DNA from: Candidatus Moraniibacteriota bacterium
GTDB lineage: Bacteria > Patescibacteriota > Minisyncoccia > Moranbacterales > GCA-2747515
Assembly: GCA_029938745.1 (NCBI GenBank)
Contig: JAOZUJ010000001.1
Location: 1-43,666 of the forward strand
Direction of reading: 5' to 3'
Length of the DNA: 43,666 nt
Of this stretch, positions 26,535 to 33,607 are shown in pieces (position 1 is the first letter of the stretch; every line of letters begins with the position of its first letter). The position numbers and the translations under genes are program-made. The notes under the pieces were generated by a model. The model saw only the letters and a program-made list of their open reading frames with translations. It did not search any database and had not been told where the DNA came from.

Positions 26535-26865
26535 AAAAATAATGGATCCACCTGTCGTGTCAGAAAGAGAGACACAAAAATAACCTCGTCAATATTAGTG
26601 ACTTGCGGTCTTTTTGCGTTTGTTTACATGTGATATAAGATAAATCATAAAAAATTGATGATTTAAAATCATTCTACTTGTCTCACTGCGTTTCATCTTT
26701 ACTTGCACAACAGAATTTTCCTTCAAAACGTTAATTAATACTGGTTTGAATCATACTACACATCAAATACTTTGTCAAAACTAAAAAGAGTGGTAAAATA
26801 TATAAGGATTCTTCCAATATGGTGAGAACTCAATAGCTATACAAAAATAATTATAAATAAAAAAT
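26535..26865. other. Divergent intergenic region between rny and gpmI (331 bp)
   Basis: No gene is visible. The right side carries the gpmI promoter (26772-26799). The left side must hold the rny promoter; I see no clear -35/-10 pair, only AT-rich candidates and a 15-bp odd palindrome, ATGATTTAAAATCAT, near 26658-26672 that could be an operator. Confidence 0.5.
26772..26799 (+). promoter_or_regulatory. Promoter for gpmI with extended -10
   Basis: TTGTCA at 26772-26777, a 16-bp spacer and TGGTAAAAT with the -10 TAAAAT at 26794-26799. This leaves a leader of about 60 nt before the ATG at 26866. Confidence 0.6.
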
Positions 26866-28434
26866 ATGTATTCTCCTGTTGTATTAACTGTTCTTGACGG
26901 ATGGGGTTTGAGCAATTCTCCGGATAACCCGCTTAATCAAATTGAACTCCCAACATTCAATAAGCTAAACACTTATTATCCTCTCGTTGCGCTACAAGCA
27001 TCTGGGATCTCTGTTGGTTTACCTTGGGGCGAGCCAGGTAACAGTGAGGTTGGTCATATGACCATGGGCATGGGTAAGATCTTGTATCAAAACTTTCCAC
27101 GTATTTCTCTTGCAATTCAAAATGGCATCTTCGCACAAAACCCTGCACTAGTAGACGGTATGAAGAAAGTAAAAGAAAATGGAGGCGATTTACATTTGAT
27201 GGGACTTGTTGGTGATGGTGGTGTACATTCTGCACGCGAGCATCTTTATGCTCTCATTGACCTCGCACATACAAATGGTGTAAAAAATGTTTACATTCAT
27301 TGTTTTATGGATGGTCGTGATTCTTCTCCAACTGCAGGCACACGTGTCATCACAGAAATTCAAGAAAAATGTAAGCAACTTGGCGTTGGTGAAGTTGCAA
27401 CAATAATTGGACGAAACTGGGCAATGGATCGTAATAATAATTGGGATCGTGTAGAAAAAGGATATAAAATGCTCGTTAACGGTGTCGGTGAAAAAACAAC
27501 AGACCCACTAAAGTCCATACAAAAATCTTATGATAACGACATCACTGATGAATACATAGAACCATTGATCATTGTGAATAAAAAAGATGAGCCTCTGACA
27601 AAAATAAAAAATGGCGACAGTGTGATATTTTTTAATTTTCGTGAAGATCGCGCACGTCAACTTACAATGGCATTCGTATTGCCAGGATTTGAAAAATTTG
27701 ATCGCGGAGAGCAGTTGAACATTGATTTTGTGACAATGGTTGAATATGATGCTGATCTACCTGCTACCGTTGCATTCCCACCTGAAATACTCAAAAATGG
27801 ACTTGGAGAGACAATCAGTGCACATCACCGCACACAACTCCGCATTGCAGAAACAGAAAAATATGCCCATGTTACATACTTTTTTAATGGCGGTGAGGAG
27901 GAGCCCTATGAAGGAGAAGATCATCTCCTTATACCATCACCTGCCGTTGATAAATTTGATGAACAACCAGCTATGAGTTCTTATGAATTAACAGATAAAC
28001 TGATTGAAAATATCAATGAAAAAGAATACGACCTCATCGTTGTTAACTATGCTGCTGCTGACATGGTTGCACATACAGGTAATGAACCGGCTGCAAAAGA
28101 GGCTGCAAAAGCTATTGATATTTGCCTTGATAAGCTCATAAAGGCGACACTCCTCAAGGGCGGTTGCTTATTTATCACAGCGGACCATGGGAATATTGAG
28201 ATCATGCGTAATTCTCATACTGGCGAAGTGGACACAAAACACAACACAAGCCCAATTCCACTATGGTATGTCTCACCAGATAATCACAGAGAGCGGGATG
28301 AATCCGAGATCATACGCAATCAAACAGAGATCCGTGGACTGATGAGTGATATTGCACCAACAATTCTCGATGTTATGGAAATTCGAAAACCTGATGACAT
28401 GCAAGGAGAAAGTTTACTGTCATCTCTTAAATAA
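26866..28434 (+). CDS. gpmI: 2,3-bisphosphoglycerate-independent phosphoglycerate mutase
   Basis: Interconverts 3- and 2-phosphoglycerate in glycolysis using two Mn ions and a phosphoserine intermediate. The 522-residue protein is full length with all blocks: LTVLDGWG (metal Asp11), GNSEVGHMTMG with nucleophile Ser60, GLVGDGGVHS, HCFMDGRDSSPTAG, IIGRNWAMDRNNNWDRV, NFREDRARQLT, VVNYAAADMVAHTGN, FITADHGNIE and DTKHNTSPIPLW. The usual NYANPDMVGHTG reads NYAAADMVAHTG here, a mild variation that keeps the metal Asp and His. Single-gene unit with a promoter and a strong terminator. No Shine-Dalgarno sequence at the ATG. Confidence 0.97.
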   Translation: MYSPVVLTVLDGWGLSNSPDNPLNQIELPTFNKLNTYYPLVALQASGISVGLPWGEPGNSEVGHMTMGMGKILYQNFPRISLAIQNGIFAQNPALVDGMKKVKENGGDLHLMGLVGDGGVHSAREHLYALIDLAHTNGVKNVYIHCFMDGRDSSPTAGTRVITEIQEKCKQLGVGEVATIIGRNWAMDRNNNWDRVEKGYKMLVNGVGEKTTDPLKSIQKSYDNDITDEYIEPLIIVNKKDEPLTKIKNGDSVIFFNFREDRARQLTMAFVLPGFEKFDRGEQLNIDFVTMVEYDADLPATVAFPPEILKNGLGETISAHHRTQLRIAETEKYAHVTYFFNGGEEEPYEGEDHLLIPSPAVDKFDEQPAMSSYELTDKLIENINEKEYDLIVVNYAAADMVAHTGNEPAAKEAAKAIDICLDKLIKATLLKGGCLFITADHGNIEIMRNSHTGEVDTKHNTSPIPLWYVSPDNHRERDESEIIRNQTEIRGLMSDIAPTILDVMEIRKPDDMQGESLLSSLK

Positions 28435-28448
28435 ATACTAAAATAATT

Positions 28449-28477
28449 AAAAACTCCGCCACATTGGCGGAGTTTTT
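28449..28477. terminator. Terminator between gpmI and clpP
   Basis: A perfect 12-bp GC-rich stem (AAAAACTCCGCC and complement) with a 5-nt loop. A and T runs on both sides allow it to serve both convergent genes. Confidence 0.9.
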
Positions 28478-28499
28478 AATTTTAGTATTATATGCTTGG

Positions 28500-29078
28500 T
28501 TATTTCACAATTTTATCAACAATGCCATATTTTTTTGCTTCTGCCGCACTCATGAAATTATCTCTATCACTATCTCTCTCTATCACTGATATTTTTTGAC
28601 CTGTGTGCTTAGACATTATTTTATTCAGCTTTTCCTTGGTCTTCAAAATATGTTTTGCATGGATATCAATATCACTTGCTTGTCCCTGCGTCCCACCAAG
28701 CACTTGATGAATCATTACTTCTGCATTTGGCAAGATCATCCGTTTTGTTTTTTCACCAGATGCTAAGAGCAGAGATGCAGCTGACGCGGCAGTACCGATA
28801 CAAATTGTTGATACATCTGATTTAATATATTGCATTGTGTCATAAATTGCCAATGCACTTGTCACAACACCACCTGGAGAATTGATATACATTTTTATAT
28901 CTTCATCACTTCCCTGTGCCTCCAAAAATAACAATTGTGCGATGATACTATTTGCAACATCATCATCAATTTCTGTACCTAAAAAAATAATACGATCCTT
29001 CAAGAGTCGTGAATAAATATCATACGCTCGCTCAACTTGTCCGCTCTTTTCTATTACTGTTGGAATTATGTAATTCAT
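28500..29078 (-). CDS. clpP: ATP-dependent Clp protease proteolytic subunit
   Basis: Serine peptidase that forms the tetradecameric barrel fed by ClpX or similar ATPases. The 192-residue protein keeps YDIYSRLLKDRIIFLG, MYINSPGG, the catalytic triad Ser99 (GTAASAAS), His124 (MIHQ) and Asp173 (SDRDNFMS). After the serine the usual MGA reads AAS/ASL, so the pocket wall differs slightly. There is no long propeptide. It follows the trigger factor gene on the same strand, as in many bacteria (tig-clpP), but here a 92-bp gap with a REP-like hairpin element separates them and clpX is absent. Trigger factor feeding and ClpP turnover fit a protein-quality unit. Confidence 0.96.
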   Translation of the reverse strand: MNYIIPTVIEKSGQVERAYDIYSRLLKDRIIFLGTEIDDDVANSIIAQLLFLEAQGSDEDIKMYINSPGGVVTSALAIYDTMQYIKSDVSTICIGTAASAASLLLASGEKTKRMILPNAEVMIHQVLGGTQGQASDIDIHAKHILKTKEKLNKIMSKHTGQKISVIERDSDRDNFMSAAEAKKYGIVDKIVK

Positions 29079-29094
29079 ACTTTACTGTTTATAC

Positions 29095-29160
29095 GTAGTG
29101 ACACCCTTTATGGGTGTCATGCTGACATATTGCACTAACAGGCACAAGACCTGTCACTAC
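29095..29160. repeat. 66-bp REP-like element with terminal inverted repeats
   Basis: GTAGTGACA at 29095-29103 and its perfect complement TGTCACTAC at 29152-29160 bound two inner hairpins, GACACCC...GGGTGTC (29100-29118) and ACAGG...CCTGT (29139-29155), so the element can fold as a clover-leaf-like or two-hairpin structure. It fills the tig-clpP gap. Confidence 0.75.
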
Positions 29161-29170
29161 ATAAATTAAT

Positions 29171-30460
29171 TTAAAGTTTCTCAAGTCGATCGAACACTTC
29201 ATTATTTCGCATTACACCTTTTGTATATTCATACAGTTGTTCCATATCAATATTTTTTTCCATATCCTCAACACCCTTATACATTGCCAATGTTTTGTTC
29301 ATCTCTTGTTCAATGTCCTTACTATCAATATTAATTTCTTCTTCATCAGCAATTTGCTCCAAAACTAATGCACTCACAACACGCTTTTTTGCTTGAGGTG
29401 CCCATTCTTTTTCTAGATCTTCACGCTTTTTACCAATTTTTTCTAGATACTGGTCAAAATTCATGCCACTTTGCGAAAGTTGTTGTTCAAATTCCCCAAC
29501 CATTCGTTGCATCTCATCGTCAAGAATCACTTGTGGTAAATCGATTTCTATCATTTGTGCAAGTGTGTCAAGATATTTTGTTCGCACTTCTTCCTCTCCT
29601 TTTTTTGCACGTTCTTTTGTCATACCCTCCTTAACACTTTTTTTCAGATCATCTAAATTTTTGAATTGCTCGCCCAAAGATGCTGCAAATGCATCATCAA
29701 TTTTTGGCGTAATACGCTCTTCCACAACATTAAGTGTCACATCAAACTCCGCCTTTCTCCCTGCAAGATGTTCAGCATGATATTCTTTCGGAAATTCTAG
29801 CTCAAAAGTTTTTTGTTCACCCTTTTTCATACCAATGACCTTTTCTTCAAATCCTGGTATAAAGACACCCTTACCTAACACAAGTGTATGATCTTTACTT
29901 GTGCCATTTTCTATTACAACACCATCTTGTTTTACAATAAAATCAACTTTTACACTATCGCCGTCTTGTGCTGCACGCTCAACTTCATTGTGCTGTGCTC
30001 GACTGTTTGCAACATGTTTTAATTCCTGCTCAACCTCATCATCAGTGATATCAATCTCTACATCTTTATCTTCACTATTGATTTTTTTGATCTCATTTTT
30101 CCACTTTTTTGGCAAAACAATTTCTGGCAAAATTGCAACGGAAAGCTTAATTTCAATATCATTTCCCTCTGCTAATTTTGTAATACTCACACGTGGTGCG
30201 CCAATTGTTTTGAGTGATTCTTTGTCCAAAATGTCTGCATAATATCCACGCAACATCTTATCTGCCACTTCTGACAGTAATTTTACACGATCAACTTGTG
30301 CCTCAGCAATTTCACGTGGCACTGCACCTTTACGAAATCCTTTTACTGATACATTTTTTATTGATGCATCCATCATTGTATCAAATTCTTTGCCTGCATC
30401 ACTCCATGGAATGGTTACATCAATTTCCACTTCGTCACCTTTTTCAATTTTATAATCCAT
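29171..30460 (-). CDS. tig: Trigger factor
   Basis: Ribosome-bound chaperone with prolyl isomerase activity. The 429-residue protein has the three usual domains. The N-terminal ribosome-binding part carries the exposed loop motif VKGFRKGAVPRE (about 38-49). A central FKBP-type PPIase domain (about 155-250) is marked by DGDSVKVDFIV, VLGKGVFIPGFEEKVIGMKKGEQKTF and FPKEYHAEHLAGRKAEF. A helical C-terminal cradle (250-429) has DLPQVILDDEMQRMV and NFDQYLEKIG. No feature is missing. It precedes clpP on the same strand with a REP-like element between. nusA lies 56 bp upstream on the same strand, so nusA-tig-clpP may be read together at least in part. Confidence 0.96.
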   Translation of the reverse strand: MDYKIEKGDEVEIDVTIPWSDAGKEFDTMMDASIKNVSVKGFRKGAVPREIAEAQVDRVKLLSEVADKMLRGYYADILDKESLKTIGAPRVSITKLAEGNDIEIKLSVAILPEIVLPKKWKNEIKKINSEDKDVEIDITDDEVEQELKHVANSRAQHNEVERAAQDGDSVKVDFIVKQDGVVIENGTSKDHTLVLGKGVFIPGFEEKVIGMKKGEQKTFELEFPKEYHAEHLAGRKAEFDVTLNVVEERITPKIDDAFAASLGEQFKNLDDLKKSVKEGMTKERAKKGEEEVRTKYLDTLAQMIEIDLPQVILDDEMQRMVGEFEQQLSQSGMNFDQYLEKIGKKREDLEKEWAPQAKKRVVSALVLEQIADEEEINIDSKDIEQEMNKTLAMYKGVEDMEKNIDMEQLYEYTKGVMRNNEVFDRLEKL

Positions 30461-30516
30461 TATATTTAGTACATTAACAATTAACCCTTTAGAAACTAGT
30501 CTATTTTATTACTTTA

Positions 30517-32037
30517 CTATTTTTCTTCCTTGTCCGCCGCCTGCCTGCCGGTAGGCAAGGTAGCTTTAGCGGAAGAGGATTCTGTATCATCTTTTTTCTC
30601 TGATTCTTCTACAACATCTTCTTTCTCTTCCTTTTTTTCTACATCCGTCTCGCCATCATTTTTAGCATCGGCGGATTCACTTTCTTCCACATCCTCAGTT
30701 TCTTTTTTCACATCATCAATCACTTCACCCTCATCAACGCCACTTTTGGTTATCTTTTCTTCTGTTGACTCATCAACAGATTTTTCTTCCCCTGTCTCGC
30801 CAGAGCCTTTGGCGTCGGCGGATTCCACATCTTCACCAGGAACACTGCTTTCATCAACAGATACAACATCCAAATCCCAACCGGTTAATTTCACAGCAAG
30901 TCGCACATTTTGTCCACGCTTTCCGATTGCAAGTGATAACTGATCATTTGGTACGATTACTGTTGCTTTTTCCTTTTCTTCATCAAGTTCGACAGCAACT
31001 ACCTTTGCTGGTGATAACGCTGCTGTAATATATTCTTCTCTATCCTCACTCCATTCTATAATATCTACTTTTTCTCCACCAAGTTCATCAATAATTGCAT
31101 TCACACGTGTCCCTTTTTGTCCCACACATGAACCAATCGGATCAATTCCATCTTCTTCTGTATACACTGCAACTTTACTACGAGATCCTGCCTCACGTGC
31201 AATTGCTTTGATCTCTACAGTTCCAGCAAAAATTTCTGGTACTTCCAATTCAAATAAACGTCGCAATAATTCTGCATGCACACGTGATAATTTGATACCA
31301 GGTCCTCGTGTATCAAGTTCTACACTTTCTACATAAACTTTGACACGTTGTCCCGCATTATATCTTTCACCATGCACCTGTTCACGCGGCAAAAGCACAC
31401 CAACAGATTTTCCGAGATCAACAAATACATTTCTACCCTCTACACGTTGTACTGTACCAGTAACAACTTCACCTTCCTTTTCTTTGTATTCTGTGTACAT
31501 TGCATTTCGTTCTGATTCCCGAATACGCTGAATAATGACCTGTTTTGCCGTTTGTGCTGCTACACGACCGAAATCTGTATATGATGGTAATTCTTCTTCT
31601 ACAAACGCGCCGAGCTCTGCATCGCCATATGTTTCTTTTGCTTCTTCAAACATGATATCGCGCTCTGGATTGAATCGTGGTTTTCGCTCTTCTTCATCTT
31701 CTTCTGCTGTAACAATATCCTGTACTTCTGCAACCTCTTTTTCCTCACCTTTTATCACCACTTCTGCATCTGCTAAAGCCGCTAGATCAACAAACTCACG
31801 CGTTGTGTCATCCACAACTTCTTTCACCAAAAAAAAGTTCATATCCCCAGATACACTATTGAGCTCTGCACGCACATTTTGTCCACGCTTACCATATTCT
31901 TTTTTGTATGCTGCTGCGATTGCTGTTTCGACTGTTTCCATCACATCATCAACGTCAATACCTTTTTCTTCTGCAAGTGCAGTTATTGCACCCGTAAAAT
32001 CACTAAATGGATTTTTTTCTTCTGTTGCTTTTGCCAT
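30517..32037 (-). CDS. nusA: Transcription termination/antitermination factor NusA
   Basis: RNA polymerase-binding elongation factor. The 506-residue protein has the N-terminal RNAP-binding domain (1-165), with an acidic insertion of about 40 residues (EEKEVAEVQDIVTAEEDEEE), an S1 domain (about 175-245, GEVVTGTVQRVEGRNVFVDLG), and KH1 and KH2 (IKAIAREAGSRSKVAVY, DPIGSCVGQKGTRVNAIIDELGGEKVDIIEW, LSLAIGKRGQNVRLAVKLTGWDLDV). The last 115 residues are an acidic low-complexity tail with a repeated ESADAK(G/N)xGET block. They include the peptide TLPTGRQAA, which is encoded by a REP-like palindrome. E. coli-type acidic repeat domains are absent. No rimP, rbfA or infB neighbours are seen, unlike the common nusA operon. 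Confidence 0.96.
   Translation of the reverse strand: MAKATEEKNPFSDFTGAITALAEEKGIDVDDVMETVETAIAAAYKKEYGKRGQNVRAELNSVSGDMNFFLVKEVVDDTTREFVDLAALADAEVVIKGEEKEVAEVQDIVTAEEDEEERKPRFNPERDIMFEEAKETYGDAELGAFVEEELPSYTDFGRVAAQTAKQVIIQRIRESERNAMYTEYKEKEGEVVTGTVQRVEGRNVFVDLGKSVGVLLPREQVHGERYNAGQRVKVYVESVELDTRGPGIKLSRVHAELLRRLFELEVPEIFAGTVEIKAIAREAGSRSKVAVYTEEDGIDPIGSCVGQKGTRVNAIIDELGGEKVDIIEWSEDREEYITAALSPAKVVAVELDEEKEKATVIVPNDQLSLAIGKRGQNVRLAVKLTGWDLDVVSVDESSVPGEDVESADAKGSGETGEEKSVDESTEEKITKSGVDEGEVIDDVKKETEDVEESESADAKNDGETDVEKKEEKEDVVEESEKKDDTESSSAKATLPTGRQAADKEEK
30535..30562. repeat. REP-like GC-rich palindrome inside the nusA 3' end
   Basis: The core TGCCTGCCGGTAGGCA at 30542-30557 is a near-perfect palindrome and markedly richer in G+C than its surroundings. 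It is read in frame as part of the NusA tail peptide TLPTGRQA. Peptides of this kind are a known mark of such repeats in Patescibacteria genomes. Confidence 0.7.
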
Positions 32038-32191
32038 ATGTTTAATAAATTATTATATTACTAGTTTAATTTACTCAATTTAGATTATTTAACAGGGTAA
32101 ATAAAAAATTCGTGTCTACCGACCCGAATCATAAACAAACCATGTCTCTTTCATGTATCTATACTAACAATATTAAGCATGTCAGTCAACC

Positions 32192-32220
32192 TTGACAACA
32201 TATGATATATATGCTATAAA
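32192..32220 (+). promoter_or_regulatory. Strong sigma70-type promoter
   Basis: A perfect TTGACA at 32192-32197, a 17-bp spacer and TATAAA at 32215-32220, giving a leader of about 38 nt before the ATG at 32265. Confidence 0.8.
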
Positions 32221-32264
32221 TTATGTAAGCTATTTAAACAACTCAACCATATGGAGGAACTATC

Positions 32265-32507
32265 ATGTTTTGTTCAAATTGTGATCTTGCAATACCCATT
32301 CCATTAGAAGAAATTGGCCATAATATTTACCAATGTCCGCGCTGTGGCATGATTCGTACTAGGTCACTTGGAGGCGGTTTCAACGACCGTTCTCATGAAG
32401 AATATGAAAACGAAATTGTTGATGGACTCAAAACAGTTGGCAAAGTTGTTGGTACAGTCGCCATCGGCGCATTAATACTTGGTGCTATAGCCTCTGACTC
32501 TAGCTAA
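32265..32507 (+). CDS. Small zinc-ribbon protein with C-terminal hydrophobic segment
   Basis: An 80-residue protein, no named family recognised. Residues 1-30 form a compact zinc ribbon (Cys3, Cys6, Cys24, Cys27: FCSNC and QCPRCG). The middle is polar and acidic. Residues 57-75 are a hydrophobic Gly/Ala/Val stretch that could anchor the protein in the membrane by its tail or pack in an oligomer. It has a strong promoter, a strong ribosome binding site (ATGGAGGAA, 5-9 nt before the ATG) and its own terminator, so it should be well expressed. It sits at the left edge of the accessory block 32.2-35.1 kb. The layout (zinc ribbon and membrane part) echoes the gene at 5661-6206 with the order reversed. 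Confidence 0.75.
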   Translation: MFCSNCDLAIPIPLEEIGHNIYQCPRCGMIRTRSLGGGFNDRSHEEYENEIVDGLKTVGKVVGTVAIGALILGAIASDSS

Positions 32508-32533
32508 AACCCTAAACAAATCTGCAACTGACT

Positions 32534-32566
32534 AAACTTGGTGTATAATATATATCAAGTTTTTTA
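32534..32566 (+). terminator. Terminator of the small zinc-ribbon gene
   Basis: AAACTTG at 32534-32540 pairs with CAAGTTT at 32556-32562 over a 15-nt AT-rich loop, followed by T residues. The stem is short. Confidence 0.6.
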
Positions 32567-32599
32567 TTTATTTAAATATAAAATCCACAATATATCACA

Positions 32600-32748
32600 T
32601 TGACAAAACTCCAAAAATGTGCTATATTTGTTTGTTACAGCATTATAGTGCTTCAAAGTACACAAAACTGTAATTTTCGGTAAACTTACTGCTTTTATAA
32701 GCAAAATTATAGAACTGTTATCAATTCGTTAACAAATGGAGAATAAAG
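32600..32748 (+). promoter_or_regulatory. Duplicated promoter and structured leader, copy 1
   Basis: TTGACA (32600-32605), a 17-bp spacer and TATATT (32623-32628) start an RNA near 32635 with a leader of about 114 nt. The whole block is strongly similar to 33459-33607. It contains GCTTTTATAAGC, an AAAACTGTAATTTTCGG stretch that can pair with an earlier GTTACAG, and a hairpin GAACTG-TTAT-CAATTC just before the GGAGA ribosome binding site. Confidence 0.8.
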
Positions 32749-33231
32749 ATGAAAGCAAATGAATTAAAAAAACTTCAGAAAACCACTAACCCTATCAGTG
32801 CATTTGCACAAAAGTTTGATGCTCATGCCAAAAAGCACGCGAAATCATTATGGTACGCACTACTTCTCTTAATCATCCTACTAATAACAGCAATGGTGGC
32901 AGGAGTTTGGTGTAATATTCACGGATATCGTGAAATAAATTATTACATTGCAATTGGCGTATTTATTGTGTCGTTGGTAATGTTCACGCGACCAGAATTG
33001 CTCATAGCATTGTTGAAAATGGATATCATAAATATGTTCGTTCCTCAAAAATTCCAACTGGATCTAGAGGATACCATACTCATGTCGTTTCTGCACATTG
33101 TGAAGCGTACAACTGCATTTTGTGTTGGTGCGTTTCTGTTTCTTGGATATATACCAATTAAGGATAGTGTGGAATTATTTATTCTATTATTAATTGGTTC
33201 AATCATATTTATTCTAATATACACCGAATAA
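32749..33231 (+). CDS. Hypothetical four-helix membrane protein
   Basis: A 160-residue protein of unknown family. A basic N-terminus (1-35, Lys-rich, amphipathic) is followed by four hydrophobic helices at about 36-53, 65-80, 110-130 and 138-157. A conserved-looking polar stretch between helices 2 and 3 (RPELLIALLKMDIINMFVPQKFQLDLEDT) would be cytosolic. There are no catalytic signatures. The gene has a perfect TTGACA promoter, a structured leader shared with the SPFH gene downstream, and a GGAGA ribosome binding site. After its stop, a 41-bp remnant of the 3' end of the gene at 34753-35037 and a duplicated terminator follow, so this gene appears to occupy the cargo position of a duplicated unit. 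Confidence 0.65.
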   Translation: MKANELKKLQKTTNPISAFAQKFDAHAKKHAKSLWYALLLLIILLITAMVAGVWCNIHGYREINYYIAIGVFIVSLVMFTRPELLIALLKMDIINMFVPQKFQLDLEDTILMSFLHIVKRTTAFCVGAFLFLGYIPIKDSVELFILLLIGSIIFILIYTE

Positions 33232-33263
33232 ACAGAAAGGTTCTGCTATAGTATGAAAAAAAT

Positions 33264-33304
33264 CATATGCAATTTTCCAACAGTTTGGGATTGCCACACT
33301 CTGA
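33264..33304 (+). pseudogene. Remnant of the 3' end of the small membrane gene at 34753
   Basis: These 41 bp match 34997-35037 with two substitutions and keep the same reading (YAIFQQFGIATL then TGA), but no matching upstream coding sequence or start is present. It marks the edge of a tandem duplication whose inner part was lost or replaced by the gene at 32749-33231. Confidence 0.75.
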
Positions 33305-33310
33305 AAACTA

Positions 33311-33345
33311 AGGCACAGTGCGTTATATAACGCCCTGTGCTTTTT
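33311..33345 (+). terminator. Terminator, copy 1 of the duplicated unit
   Basis: The stem GCACAGTGCGTTA pairs with TAACGCCCTGTGC (one mismatch) and is followed by TTTTT. It corresponds to the terminator at 35042-35078. Confidence 0.85.
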
Positions 33346-33458
33346 ACTGTTTCACAATCTTAAAATATACCTCACAATCCCCTTTTTTTAATCTATTACA
33401 CGATATTCAAAACTTGCGTCATAATAGCCAGCATTACAATAAAAATTATATACGCCTA
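33346..33458. other. Spacer between duplicated units
   Basis: No gene is visible. The AT-rich sequence between the copy 1 terminator and the copy 2 promoter has no clear structure. Confidence 0.5.
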
Positions 33459-33607
33459 TTGACAAAACTCCAAAAATGTGCTATATTTACTTGTTACAGT
33501 ATATAGTGCTCTCAAAGTACCTAAAACTGTAATTTTCGGTTAAACTTACTGCTTTTATAAGCAAAATATAGAACCGTTATCGGTTCGTTAACAACAGGAG
33601 AAAGATC
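33459..33607 (+). promoter_or_regulatory. Duplicated promoter and structured leader, copy 2
   Basis: TTGACA (33459-33464), an identical 17-bp spacer and TATATT (33482-33487), then a leader of about 115 nt. Relative to copy 1 the last hairpin reads GAACCG-TTAT-CGGTTC, now fully paired: a T-A pair became C-G, and a C-A mismatch became C-G, so the change supports a selected RNA hairpin just before the AGGAGAAAG ribosome binding site. Confidence 0.8.

Noticed and set aside
33253..33330. Short open frame starting MKKIICNFPTV after the four-helix membrane gene
   Set aside because: It reads the duplicated remnant in a different frame and ends inside the terminator; more likely decay than a gene.
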